From the NCBI GenBank assembly GCA_963995505.1, contig OZ023197.1, forward strand, positions 727,001 through 791,000: DNA of 64,000 nt. Reading direction: 5' to 3'. Each line of letters begins with the position of its first letter. The stretch's first letter is position 1. The notes below the pieces were generated by a model that saw only the letters and a program-made list of their open reading frames with translations, had not been told where the DNA came from and made no database searches. The position numbers and the translations under genes are program-made. The stretch comes from Hypericum androsaemum (lineage: Eukaryota > Streptophyta > Magnoliopsida > Malpighiales > Hypericaceae). Below, in pieces: positions 10,233 to 22,407 of this stretch.

Positions 10233-12843
10233 TTAGCTTAGGTAAGGAAGAAGTAGTCCTTGGTTCTTCATGAAATATGCAGCAACTGCAAGCAAGAGGA
10301 CGAGTATAATAATCCATAGACTTGTAGCTCCTGCATAATAAAACAGCCATTGTCACTTGCAGCAACGAGGTATTTCGCGTTTTGACACGACATTACCTCG
10401 TGGTTTTATGAAATTTGAGAAAACTTACCACCACCACCAATACCGCCTTTTATGTCATCCACCAGTGTCACTCTTGCGCTGGAGTCCATTGACGCAGAGA
10501 CCAGAGCCCTGCATTCCGCAAGGCATGGTTTACTATCAATTATACTGTAGGAAGGCAGTAATTCTATAGAAACATACGAAAAAGCAAGAAAAAAGAAAGA
10601 CGATATGTAACTTCAAACCTTGAGTCCATTGAGAAAGACACTGTTGTAACTATGCCGATATGCGCTTTCTTAATCGTTGACAAAACCCGCATGCCGTTTG
10701 CTCGTACAATAATTACATCACCTTGAGCTGTACCGCTGTTCACGGAAAGAACAACAAGTGATGGTGAGGACAATGATCCCGAAGATTTGGTTGCAAACCA
10801 TTTGAGGGGGTAGAAAGTGTGGTACATGGCTAGGAGTTTTCCATCAGGCGAGACATCGAAGGAAGCAACATTTTCACAGGGCATTTTCTTTGAAGTCATT
10901 TTCTTCCATGAATAAGTATTCCACGTCTGGATGCTACCGAAGTTGCCTGGATAGAAGGATGTTAAGAATGATAAGCTTAAGGTTAACAAAATATTGTCAC
11001 CAAGGATGAAGGAATATGACACCCGTGGCACACAATAACGTTACCTTTTATAGCAGCAATATAAAGAACCAGAGAATTGTCAAAAGCTTGAGAAAATCTG
11101 CAGGAGACTAACGCCTCGTCCTGAAAGTTAGAGACCAAATTCAGTAATACAATCCACTTAAGGCTCCCTGGTGCAAAGATTCATTGTAGAGCTTGTTTTT
11201 AAAAGTTGTTTTACAGAATGTCGAAAGACCAAACCAAGATTCGTTTATAGTTTGTAGCATTCGAATTTCAACAAAACTAATGCCACTTGCAATTCCCCGC
11301 TACCAATAACCAATGGACTTCTAAGAGATGCGAAATAACAATAACACGTTAAGAGAGACGAATAACTTTTAGACCCCGGTACATGAATTAGTCATGCTAT
11401 TTGTTGCTTACATTTTCCTTTGCTAAGGTGGCCACTGCACTTGAAGAATCTACATCCCAAACCCGGCCAGCACCTCGACCAAAGGAGACGAGGAACTTAC
11501 CATCAGGACTGCGTCAAAACAGAAGTTAAGTATCAGAAACAAGGAGTTCGAGGCTTGATTGAAGGATGGGCTTTGTCTTCCTCGAGGATAGGTTCCATGC
11601 CAGGCCACTTGAAAACTCTCAATTTGCCATCCTGTACTACACAAAAAGCAGAGTATCGTATAGCTGGCTTTCCTTGGTCATTTTCGTCGAACAAAACCAA
11701 CTGAAAATAAATAAAAAATGATAATAAATAAACAGGGAGGAAATGGACAAGATGTGAGTTCTACCTCACCACCGGAAGCCAGCACAGAACCGTCATTATT
11801 AAAGGCCAAAGCCAACTGCTGTTCTACATTTTCTAACTTGGTGAGAACTCTTTCTGATATTCGCATACCCAACTTAGTTTCTCCATCCTCCTCCACTTCA
11901 TCCCACTCGTAGAATCTTCGAAACAAAAGTAGGTGGTGGTGGTTCAAAACTCAACAGACCATTCAGCAGACAGAAATTAAACAACGTACGACGCACATTG
12001 AAAGTTGACTGACAAAATGGACAGCACTGGACTCTGACATGAACACAAAATGCAAGAACTAGGATGAAATCCAATCATTTTTTCCGATTCCGAAAGTGAT
12101 CAAAGCCTGATTGTATCAGCTACATGGATAGTAGAACCCCATACCACAGGACGAGCCCCTATCTAATTGAACTCAACGAACTTAAGCTAATGCTAACATC
12201 TCCAACCGTTGCACCCCTTTCCTCATCGGCCACCATTTTTTCACACCAAGTTCAACATCAACCTCCTCCCTAGTCCCTACAGATCAACATCCTCGTCTCT
12301 GGCTCGAATTTATCATAAAGCCGGTTAGTACGACGCGCGCCATGAGAGTGGATTCCCGGAGTTTCGAAATAGGAAAAAATCACCAGAAAGAGAGAGATAG
12401 AGGGGGCATACTGGCAATGTTTGGGGAATCCAAAAACGATCCCGTCGCCGGCGGGGTGGACAGCCATCCTGTACGGCAAATCCGAACCCAGCCCTAGCCT
12501 CGCTACCTACACCAACAATAAAACCTAAAATTAAAATTAGATCAAAAATTGCAACTAAATAAAACTGTTATATTTAGATCCTCTAATTAGATCGTTTGGT
12601 AATAATAAAATAAAATTGAAAAGGGGGAATGATAATAGATTATAATTACGGGTTGGGCGGAGAGGGAATTGGAGACTGGATCGACGCGGGAGAGTAAGAC
12701 GGCGTTGGGGATGCCGCTCCGCCCTTCGCCTCCTCCGCCCGCCAATACGACGCAGTATTCCTCCTCCTCCGACTGGGACAACGATCTGAGCTGAAGGAGT
12801 GCCGCGCGTGGGACCCACCCGCCGCCGCAGCAGTTGCCTCCAT
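10233..12843 (-). CDS. SEC12-like WD40 ER membrane protein; reading frame apparently broken twice
   Basis: Exons on the minus strand: 12843-12650, 12506-12412, 11915-11765, 11631 to about 11554, 11508-11412, 11120-11045, 10946-10826, 10735-10619, 10508-10429, 10330-10233. Family marks are YCVVLAGGGGEGRSGIPNAV, DLPYRMAVHPAGDGIV, FYEWDEVEEDGE, repeated WD-type blades (FDVSPDGKLLA, VSFSMDSR) and a single C-terminal anchor (SLWIIILVLLLAVAAYF). SEC12-like proteins are beta-propeller relatives of the guanine-exchange factor for SAR1, acting at the ER during COPII or cargo export. Two defects: in exon 1 the conserved frame has no ATG, since the only ATG (12843) is in another frame; and exon 4 loses its expected end and donor after HPSIK, leaving about 45 bp to the next acceptor. 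All other junctions have matching phases. It is either a recent pseudogene or has assembly errors. Confidence 0.8.
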
Positions 12844-12912
12844 TTCTCTGAGCAGCTCCGTGTCAACGGCCACTACCAGGTGGCAAGATAGGGGGCAAAT
12901 TGATCATATGTC

Positions 12913-13539
12913 TAGACCTCACCACTGTTCGAATCAAGTCGAATTCGAAATAAATTTGAATTTATCAAAATTATAAGTTATAAAGACGAATTGAATACAA
13001 ATTATGATTCTTCGAATCGAATTTAAAATAAATTTGAATTATTTCTTTAATTTTAAATATTGAATTAAAAAAATCAAAAAAACCAAAATTTCCCAAAGTT
13101 TATGAAAAAACTAAAAAAGTTTAGAATTTTTTTGATATATTTCAAAATTAAAGTTTAATGTTTAAATCTTTTGGGAAAAAGAAATAAATTAAAGATTGAG
13201 CTTGTATTTAATATATTAAATTAAGTTGCCTGTGTATCTTTTGTTCTACTTGATGACATAATTATATAGTAATATGAATACTTCCCGATACTTTTTTTAA
13301 TTCTTTTACATAATATGGTCGAATTTGAATCGAATTGACACAAATTGGACTCGAATCGAATTTGAGTATCGAATTTAATTCACCGGTTCGACGAATTGCA
13401 GAAATCTTAAACCGTATTCAATTCGTCTAATGACAAATTTGAATTAAAATTAGGACGAATCGAATTATGAGCGAATCGAGTCGAATTATTTACAAATCGA
13501 ATCGAATCACGAATCGAATTTTAACAATGGCCAGGTCTA
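12913..13539. mobile_element. hAT-like MITE with GAATCGAAT-rich interior
   Basis: The left end TAGACCTCACCACTGTT and the reverse complement of the right end (TAGACCTGGCCATTGTT) form imperfect inverted repeats. The interior is AT-rich with many cgaattcgaat/gaatcgaat palindromic words and no coding capacity. The flanks catatgtc and catgtccc could be a diverged 8-bp target duplication, but that is not clean. It lies just upstream of the SEC12-like gene. Confidence 0.55.
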
Positions 13540-14652
13540 CATGTCCCCCAAACTAATTTACATTTTAAGTCGTGTAAAATTTATTTTATTAATAGAGCTT
13601 AAATCTGAATTTAGTACCTTATGTTAACTCTAATTGCTTAAGATATCTCACCGCGTCAGTAATTATATACGTGCACAAGTAGATTCATTAATTTTATAAT
13701 GTCCACTTTACAAATTTTAAAAAAGGGATAATACTAGTAGTATTTAGATTCAATTCTGGATCGGGATGAGATAGACGGTGTCAGATTGGAAGCTATAGAT
13801 ATGACACGCATATCAAATAAGTGAAATTACATGATACACGGATGAAATTAATAATATGGTATTAGACACAAATAAAATTAATGATGTGACAACATAATTC
13901 AAATAACTGGGATTAATAGTTATCAATTGGTAGCAAGTAATGTAAAACTTTTGTCACAAAAATTTAAAACCACATAAGTCTTATGTCATTTGTCAAAGTG
14001 CAAAAGTTTTAGGTAGTTAAGTGAACTTTGACCATCAATAAATACTTAACATTAATATATTTACGATTACTCGAACATTAGGCAGCCTTTTCTGTTTACC
14101 ATAGTAATATTTACATCCTACTTATCGTGGAATTTTCTCAAAACAAGGTTGTGACTGTTAGCCTCGTCAAAATATCCATGATAAAACTCAATAAAAAATC
14201 GTAACAAGTAAAGATTACCTCAATAGAAAATCATATCTTGGGATTAGATACAGCTATTTTAATTCCAGTAAAATACTAATGATATATTTTACATTCATAA
14301 AGTTTAACTCAAAATATTCTTGAGTAAATTTAAATCCCTTACACTTACACAAATTTTCATCGCTGATTGCTGATGTGTTTGATGAAAGATGAATCTCGAA
14401 ATCAAAATTGAATAGGGCGGCACGCTGTTCGCTTAGTTTCTCGGAGACAATGAGAGAAGATTTCTCAAAAGGTGAACATAGACATTAGATAACATTTACT
14501 TTGGTTGCGCGATTATTCTTAAGCAATTAACAAAATGGACCGACGATGTTAGCAAATTAATCACTAACATCCCATTGAAGAAGGCAAAAAGTTCCAACAT
14601 AATGGGAAAAGAAAAGAGGACCCAATTGGATATGATGCTAAAAGACCACATC
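13540..14652. other. AT-rich intergenic DNA and 3' flank of the F-box gene
   Basis: No gene, RNA or clear transposon end is seen in 13540-14380. The part from about 14380 to 14652 is the 3' flank of the F-box gene and reappears, diverged, at 16410-16643 plus 23320-23450, showing that it belongs to the duplicated F-box block. Confidence 0.5.
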
Positions 14653-15975
14653 TCAATGAACTGGTGTAGGCCAGCACTGGCGAGTAATTAGGACACCAAA
14701 CGGCTGATAACTCACATGTCCGAAACGAAATTGTTGAACATCATCACCCACTTGCCATTCCATGGTGACGAGGTTGTAGCATGCAACCCAACGGGACTTG
14801 GATTCACTTAATAAGATAACATCCGGATTGCTTGGATGGACACAAAGCATCAAAAAGAAGGGGTCAACTTGGCGGAGGAAGCTTGGAGCAGTATCCGACA
14901 CGATGTGGTTTAGATTAATCCACCTTTCACAACACCACGAGGCACGGTGATCATCTTCATGTCCATTTTCTTTAAACTTCCAGATAGACACCTCACATTG
15001 TGTTGTTATCTCTTCTTCCGTTATAACCATCAAGAAAAGCGACCCTTGCGATTCTGCCAGCTGAAATCTCCGAAGGGGACTCAGAATCATGTTCAAGGTA
15101 TGAAAACAGAAGCACGATTTATCGGTTGTTGTAACAAATGGGTCGTAAACAACAACCTTGCCGCCAAAGTTGTACCACCAGAGCTTCCCATTGTGAGCCA
15201 CCACATTGCTATCGCATCTGTAGTCATTTCCGAGACTTGTCCGTACACTCCATTGCCTTGTCTCGGAACAATATGTCTCGACACTACAGTACATGAAGCC
15301 TAAATCTACTATGCGAATGACTCTATACCGATAGTTGGCATTGACACCGAATTGTCCCACTCCTTGAGTGTAGAAAGGTTCACAAATAAAGCCCACATTA
15401 CCAGCCACATTCCGAGAAAACCCATAAGGTCCGCTCATGGGAAGCTCGATGTTTTCCTTAGTGAAAGGGTTGCAGATGTAATAAACAAAGGTGTCCCCTT
15501 TAAAATCGGTGCACACCAACAAATCGTTAAACGAGCTCTCAACTCGATAGCCTCTTCCCATCAAGAGGCAATCTTGTCGACCTTGAGAAGTTGTTAAGAG
15601 CTTGGTGCTATGCGTAGCTATTTTCATGTGAAAGTAGACAAAGAACAAAAAGAGCTGGTCGTCGGCGTTAGAGTGATTATTCTTCTCGCGGTGGTGATCA
15701 ATGAAGCGACTGATGAAATATTTGTGGGAAATTAAAGAGTTCCAATACTTGGAAACGGACTTACACTTGAAGGCTGATTTCGGTGAGGGAAGACGACAAA
15801 GAATTTCCATCCATATGAAGTCATCCAAGTAGTCACAAGCTGCACCAGTTTTCTTCAAGCCCACGGCAGTAGGATCTTCGACCAATGACCAATTGTGATG
15901 CCCATTACGAATTTTTAGTCCTTGTGATTCTATATGGTCCTTGTCGACTTCCTTATCCATCTCTGTTTTCGACAT
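14653..15975 (-). CDS. F-box protein with F-box-associated domain
   Basis: A single open exon of 440 aa starts at the ATG at 15975. Residues about 50-90 form the F-box (DFIWMEILCRLPSPKSAFKC followed by KSVSKYWNSLISHKYF), which binds SKP1 in an SCF ubiquitin ligase. The rest is a beta-rich F-box-associated domain of the plant type with CNPFTKENIELP, NYRYRVIRIV, NVVAHNGKLWWYN and GKVVVYDPF; it would recruit an unknown substrate. The N-terminal 45 residues are charged and variable. The gene is intact and has a broken tandem copy at 23390-35165. Plant F-box genes of this class are numerous, fast-evolving and usually of unknown target, so only the class can be assigned. Confidence 0.9.
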   Translation of the reverse strand: MSKTEMDKEVDKDHIESQGLKIRNGHHNWSLVEDPTAVGLKKTGAACDYLDDFIWMEILCRLPSPKSAFKCKSVSKYWNSLISHKYFISRFIDHHREKNNHSNADDQLFLFFVYFHMKIATHSTKLLTTSQGRQDCLLMGRGYRVESSFNDLLVCTDFKGDTFVYYICNPFTKENIELPMSGPYGFSRNVAGNVGFICEPFYTQGVGQFGVNANYRYRVIRIVDLGFMYCSVETYCSETRQWSVRTSLGNDYRCDSNVVAHNGKLWWYNFGGKVVVYDPFVTTTDKSCFCFHTLNMILSPLRRFQLAESQGSLFLMVITEEEITTQCEVSIWKFKENGHEDDHRASWCCERWINLNHIVSDTAPSFLRQVDPFFLMLCVHPSNPDVILLSESKSRWVACYNLVTMEWQVGDDVQQFRFGHVSYQPFGVLITRQCWPTPVH

Positions 15976-16643
15976 AGATCAAAGGCACAACACTAACCCT
16001 AACCCTAACAAATTGGACGATACTTTTCTATCTTTTTTTAGGGGCTCTAGCCTCTAGGGTTGGTTCTATCAAGTATAGTCAAATCCTATTTTTTTAGGGA
16101 TATTATAGTCAAATTCTATTGGAACTCGAAAACGTGTCTGACATTTGGAATAGAACACTTTATGGGACCTGACTAGCATATTGACTATTTCTAGTGTAGC
16201 CCAAGGCCTACTATAAATATGGGCCTGACTCGTGTTAATTACGACCAAGTTAATTAATGAACAACAGTATCGATTTTATGAACAACCCTAGACCAAAATA
16301 AACACAACGTCTACTTATAAATCAGGATTGTTTAATGGTTGAATTAACTGCGAACCAAGAAGAGGTACAGGTTTGATGAAGAGGATGTACCGGTTGCTGG
16401 TTTGTTTGATAAATGATGAATCCCCGAAATCAAGTTTGAATACGTTTTAGGACATAGGAGTGCAAGATTATCATAAATTTAACTAGTTGTAAGAGAATTG
16501 AATTTTCTTAAGAACATTTTTGTTTCAAACCTTCCGTATAGAAAAAACAACATTAAAAAAGCGTCCATAAACAGGATCCGACATTGTTTGACTCTCCAAA
16601 TCAATTAGAGGTGAACATTGACATTGACATTGATATTGGCATT
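15976..16643. other. F-box promoter region and start of the duplicated block
   Basis: Just upstream of the F-box ATG is a short ccctaa array (three units near 15992-16010). The phrase ggcctactataaatatgggcc at 16208-16228 has a close match at 35960-35980 upstream of the broken second copy, so promoter sequence was duplicated with the gene. From about 16410 the DNA resembles the 3' flank of the first copy (14380-14640). Confidence 0.5.
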
Positions 16644-17407
16644 TGTTGTTGTCGGAGGTTGGTGTACTTGACTAGGATCTACGGCAGTCGAGGCAAGTGT
16701 TGGACACTTTCTCTGTAAGACGAGATTGCCCCGTATATTTCAGTGCGGTACGGGCTACGGCAATCGTCTCCAAGATACAACGACTGTTCGGGCGTTTCCA
16801 AGAATGTTGCACACGTATCTCAAAACTTTCGGGCGAACCCTTATATATCCAGAACTTTCAAACTCTTTGTAAGTGAAGAACGGGGGAGAGAAGAAGACAA
16901 CAATGCTACGGAATACACTTTGTTGCTGGGATGGATTGAATGGCAAGGGGGCATGCCTATTTATAGGCTGGAGGAGGCAGGGAAGCAGCCACCCCGAAGG
17001 GACGCGTCCGTTCGGCCAGCAGGCTGGCTGGCTGCGCTAGTGGCCCTTCGGTGGCTTCTGGATCCTTCCAGGCGCGCCCAGCAATCGTGCGAAGTGCCAA
17101 GTGCACCACGAAGTGCCAATTGCGACCTGCATCCAATGCGCCATGCGCACACGCACGGGCGCGTGCGCGTGCTCGTGCTCGTGCTCGTGCTCAGACGGTG
17201 CTTCGCACCATCCTCGCAGCTAGTGGTGGGTCAGCCTTTGGGTAGTCAACCAAGTTGAGAGGTAAGGAGAGGAATTCCTTATAAACAAATAAATCCTCCT
17301 TACTCTATTCAATGTGATACACAACCACTCCTTAACTTGACTTTGGGCTTTCCACTTGGGCCTTTCCAATTTGGGCCAAATGCATTAAATATGCATTCAA
17401 CCCAACA
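16644..17407 (-). repeat. 3' LTR of Copia-1 (764 bp)
   Basis: Matches 22408-23319 from TGTTGTTGTCGG to CCCAACA but lacks a segment of about 150 bp that follows the gcgcccagc phrase in the other LTR. It includes a simple repeat of gctcgt/gcgcgt units around 17155-17190. Confidence 0.92.
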
Positions 17408-17964
17408 ATCTCCCACATGAATGATGATTAATGCATGCAGACTCTAATCAAAAGTTCTGACATGTTATTATTGCATCGAGACAGGTAGCTTGTGACTTTG
17501 AACCTTCTCTAGTAATATGTTATCGGATTTACTCGCTGCTCGGTGAACGTGATGTCTTGAACCGTCAACTTTTGGCGTAAACCAAGACAATAACATTTAC
17601 ACAATAATAACCCTAGTATCTTTGGGTTCTCACGTTGTGTCCATTTCGGCCATAGACCGTTTCTTGGATTCATAAGTATTTTTCCCATTTGAAGCGGCCT
17701 TACTTCACACTTACATAGGTGACCTCCTATCAGGAATATCCTGCCATACTCCACCTTTATCAAGGTATAGGAATCATTAAAAGCGTAATGCTTAACCTTA
17801 CCACACCTCTGCAGGTTAATACCTGGGCAGCTTCTGAGAATGAGATAGGTTCCAGGTGATTAACTGAACCCTCCATAACTTAGTTGTCTCATTGAACCAA
17901 GTTTGTGGGATCTCCACTCATCATGGTTGAGTTACCGCTATGGACATTCTTTAGTGTATGGATT

Positions 17965-20900
17965 TTAATCCCATTCTCTTACTGCATTGTACATTTGATC
18001 TCTATTAATTTCTTTCGTAAAAGGATCATCTAAGTTATCCTTGGACTTTACGTAATTAATGGTGATCACCCCACTAGAGATCAACTGTCTAACGGTATTG
18101 TGTCTCCGATGGATATGTCAAGACTTTCTGTTGTACATTGTACTTTGTGCTCTCCCGATTGCAGACATACTATCACAATGTATCAATACGGGAGACACTG
18201 GTTTGCTCCAACACGAAATATCCTCTAGGAAGTTTCTGAGCCATTCAGCTTCTTCCCCAGCTTTGTCTAGTGCTATAAACTCTGACTCCATGGTGGATTG
18301 AGCTATGCACGTTTGTTTAGAGGACTTCCAAGATACAGCTCCTCTTCCTATGGTGAATACGTATCCACTTGTGGATTTGGAGTCCTTAGTGTCTGATATC
18401 CAGTTTGCGTCACTGTATCCTTCTAATACAGCTGAATATTTAGCATAATGTATGCCATAGTTTATGGTATGTTTTAAGTACCATAAAACCCTTTCCAGAG
18501 CTAGCCAGTGATCCTTCCCTGGATTACTTGTGAATCTACTAAGCTTACTAACTGAGTACGCAATATCGGGACGTGTGCAGTTTGTTAAATACATCAAGCT
18601 CCCGATAATCTACGCATACCTCAGTTGAGATACTGGGTCCCCTCGATTCTTGGCTAAGTGTAGATTCAGATCTACTAGAGTCTTAACCGGAGGTTTGTCA
18701 AAAGCTTCAAATTTTTTGAGCACGCTTTTCACGTAGTGGGATTGCGTCAAGATAATTTTGTCAGCTTTCTTAGAGATTTTTATTCCTAGTATGACGTCTG
18801 CCAGACCCATATCTTTCATGTCAAAGTGGTTCTTTAACATGTTCTTAGTTTTCACAATAACCTCTTTATTGCTTCCCATAATTAGTAAGTCATCTACGTA
18901 GAGACATACAATTACGTAAGCTTCAAGTGTGTCCTTAATGTAAACACATTTATTGCATTCATTGATCTTAAATCCATTTGACAGCATTGTCCTGTCAAAT
19001 TTCTCGTGCCACTGTTTTGGTGCTTGTTTTAGCCCGTATAGTGACTTGACTAGCCGACACACTTTATGCTCTTGACCAGGAGCCACAAACCCTTCAGGTT
19101 GCTCCATGTATATCTCCTCTTCCAGTTCTCCATTTAGGAAAGCTGTTTTTACGTCCATTTGGTAGATTTCGAGGTTATAGAGTGCCGCAACAGCTATGAG
19201 TACTCTAATTGATGTAATTCTTGTGACCGGTAAATACGTGTCAAAGAAATCATATCCCTCCTTCTGTTTGGACCCCTTAGCTACCAATCGAGCTTTGTAC
19301 TTATCGATTGATCCATCAGCTTTGTATTTCCTTTTTAGGATCCACCTGCATCCCAAAGGTTTGCAGCCCAGTGGGAGATCCACGATTTCCCATGTGTGGT
19401 TTTGCATAATGAATTCTATCTCACTATTGATAGCTTCCTTTCAGAGAGGAGCATCTGGACTGGACAATGCCTCTTGGATTATCCTGGGTTCATCTTTTAA
19501 CACATAGGTTAGATAATCCGGACCAAAGGATTTGGTTACCTTTGTCCGTTTACTACGTCTAAGTTCATCATCTTCCTAATTTGACCCTTGCGTAGTCTCG
19601 TGAGCCCTTTTCTTTAGACTCCCTTCCTTTCTTTCCTTATTAGGAAAGCTATTCTCAAAGAACGTTGTGTTCCTTGATTCTATGACCATTCTCGCATTTA
19701 TCTCAGGGTTTTCAGATTTATGCACCAAAAATTGATAAGCACTACTATTTTGGGCATATCCGATAAAGATGCAATCAATGGTCTTGGGTCCTATTCTCAC
19801 CTGCTTAGGCTTAGGTACTTCGACCTTTGCTAAGCACCCCCACACTTTAAGGTAACCGTAGGAAGGCTTTCTTTCTTTCCATAGTTCATATTGGGTTTTA
19901 TCCCTTTTCTTGTGTGGTAATTTATTTAGAATGTGGTTACTGAGAGCACAGCTTCCCCCCACATGTTCTGGGGTAAGCCCGGGCTAATCAACATAGCGTT
20001 CATCATCTCCTTAAGAGTTCGATTTTTGCGTTCAGCTACGCCATTCGATTGAGGTGAGTAGAGGTGAGCAAAAATACCCGAATACGATATCCGAATCCGA
20101 TATCTGAAATTTTTTTCGGATTCGGATTCGGATTATCCGTATATATTATTTCGAATTTGGATTTGGATAAAAAAATTATAAATTCGGATTATCCGAATAT
20201 CCAAATTTGTAACCTATTTACTTAGAATTTAAAGTGGTACAGATTAAGGTCTTCATATTTTTCCTCATCTTTGTTAATTAAGGTCTTCATCTTTGTAAAG
20301 TGGTAAAGATTTCATGTCCATGACCATTTAATTAATTAATTATTACTAATAATTATTAAGTAAAGTGATATATTGCTTAGAATCATCAGCTAATTCAGAC
20401 GATCAGTCGCCTATTTTTTTAAATTCGGATAATTCGGATTATCCAAATCCGTATCCGAAATAATTTCGGATTTTGAATTTCGGATAATTTACTATTCGGA
20501 TTCGGATTCTGATAAAAAAACATAATTTCGGATATTTCGGATAATAAGAAATTTGGATAATTCGGATTATCCGAATGCTCACCCCTAGAGGTGAGTATGG
20601 AGCAGTCGTCTGATGAATAATGCCATGTTCTTGACAGAGTTCATCAAACGGAGCCACGTATTCTCCCCCTCGATCACTTCGAATCATTTTGATTTTTACA
20701 CTGAGTTGATTTTCAACCTCATTCTTATATCTCTTAAAGGCATCAAGAGCTTCGTCTTTGCCCTTTAAGAGATATATGTAACAGTATCTCGTACAATCAT
20801 CGATAAACGTGATAAAGTATTTCTTCCCGCCTTTAGTTTGCACGTGTTTTATATCGCAAGTGTCCGTATGAATTAACTCTAAAGGCGTAGTACTTCTTTC

Positions 20901-22379
20901 CACCGAATGGAAAGATGCTTTGGTCATTTTAGCCTCCACACATACTTCACATTTATCAGATGGGTTGAACTCTAGATGCGGTAATAATTTTAAACTTACT
21001 AACTTTCTTAGCGAGTTTAAATTTACGTGTCCTAATCTACCATGCCATAAATTAGAATACTCGGCCAAATAAGAAGAAGCGTTAACTTTATTTTTACCGT
21101 TAAAGGTGCGATGTACAGTTATTACATTCATCTTAAACAACCCCTTTTCTAGATAACCCTTTCCTATGAATTGACCCGCTTTGGTCAGTACAAACTTATC
21201 AGCCTCAAATACAAGCTTAAGACCGGCTTTGCTTAACAGTGAGCCGGAAACTAAGTTCTTGCAGATGTCTGGGACATGCAGCACATCCTTGAGGGTCAGC
21301 TCCTTTCCTGAGGTCAGCTTCAGGACCACCTTACCCAGACCGACGATCTTGGACGTTACAGAGTTTCCCATGAACAGCTTTCGGCCGGTGATCGGGATAT
21401 AGCTCGAGAACATCTCCTTGTCCGAGCAGATGTGGCAGGTAGCTCCTGTGTCCACGAACCACTCTCTCGTATTGTCCACCAGGTTGGCTTCAAACACTAT
21501 GGCTGACAGATCCATCTGGGACAAGTCTTCAGCCAGGTTAGCCTTTCCTTGGTCATCCTTCTTCGGCTGGTGACAGTCCTTAGCCATGTGTCCGGGTTTG
21601 CCGCATTTGTGGCAGTCACCCTTGATCTTCTTGTTCTTTTTCTTCTTGGGCTCTTGCTTCTCCTACTTATCTTCAGACTTCTTCCTCTTCTTGCCACCTT
21701 TTCCCTCGGCGAGGTGCACGGTGGTCTCAGAGTTGGCCTTGCCTTGCTTGACTTCGGACTTTCGGTTATCTTCCTCGATCCTAAGTCTCACGATCAGATC
21801 TTCTAGGCCCATGTCCTTTCTCTTGTGCTTGAGGTAGCTCTTAAAATACTTCCAAAGTGGGGGGAGCTTCTCGATCATCGCAGCTACTTGGAAAGACTCA
21901 CTGAGTTGTATCCCTTCGGCTTGGATCTTGTGAAGGATCAGCTGCATCTCCTGCACTTGGTCGATGACCTTCTTGGAGTCCACCATCTTGAAGTCGAGGA
22001 ATCGTCCGACGATGAATTTCTTCATCCCGGCATCCTCCATTTTGTACTTCTCCTCGAGTGAACTCCACAGCTCCTTAGCGGTTTTGGCTTCCGCGTAGAC
22101 GTTGTAGAGCGTGTCGTCTAGTCCATTCAGGACGTAGTTCTGGCACAGGAAGTTGCTGTGACTCCATGCGTCGAGAGCGTTGATCTTCTGTTGATCCATC
22201 TCATTTTTTGCTATCTTCGATGCTTCCTCTTTTAGGAACCGAACTAGGTTGAGCGTGGTCAGATAGAACGTCATCTTCTGTTGCCACCTCTTGAACTTGA
22301 TACCGTTGAACTTGGTCGGCCTTTCAGCGTGGACAGTTCCCGGGACCGCTGGCATTGGTACGGTGCTTGACGATGCCAT
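17965..22379 (-). pseudogene. Copia-1 gag-pol polyprotein, decayed
   Basis: The start [14 protein letters not shown] at 22379 leads a UBN2-type gag, then a zinc knuckle ([14 protein letters not shown]), protease ([10 protein letters not shown]), the GAG-pre-integrase motif (WHGRLGH), an integrase core (HTDTCD ... [16 protein letters not shown] ... SDRGGEY), reverse transcriptase (CLYVDDLLIMGS) and RNase H, ending at TAA 17965-17967. Breaks: in-frame stops near 21664, 19575, 19440 and 18608, and a 529-bp MITE at 20059-20587 in the integrase. Most stops are single-base changes, so the frame is otherwise easy to follow. It encodes the machinery for copying and inserting the element but cannot now make the full protein. 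Confidence 0.92.
20059..20587. mobile_element. hAT-type MITE inserted in the Copia-1 integrase
   Basis: Ends TAGAGGTGAGCA and TGCTCACCCCTA are 12-bp inverted repeats with one mismatch. They are flanked by a perfect 8-bp target duplication GAGGTGAG (20051-20058 and 20588-20595), the size made by hAT transposases. The interior is non-coding, rich in ttcggataattcgg and ccgaat words that can pair with each other. Removing it restores contiguous integrase sequence, so it is younger than the Copia insertion. A larger relative is at 36258-38508. Confidence 0.95.
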
Positions 22380-22407
22380 CTTCAAGTACACAATCTCGTC
22401 TTACGAT

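Noticed and set aside
15992..16010. ccctaa array as a telo-box regulating a ribosomal or cell-cycle gene
   Set aside because: Only about three units just outside the F-box start and no other promoter element of that class.
16743..17258. 171-codon plus-strand frame
   Set aside because: Lies inside an LTR and has a Gln/Arg-rich, low-complexity end from gctcgt repeats.
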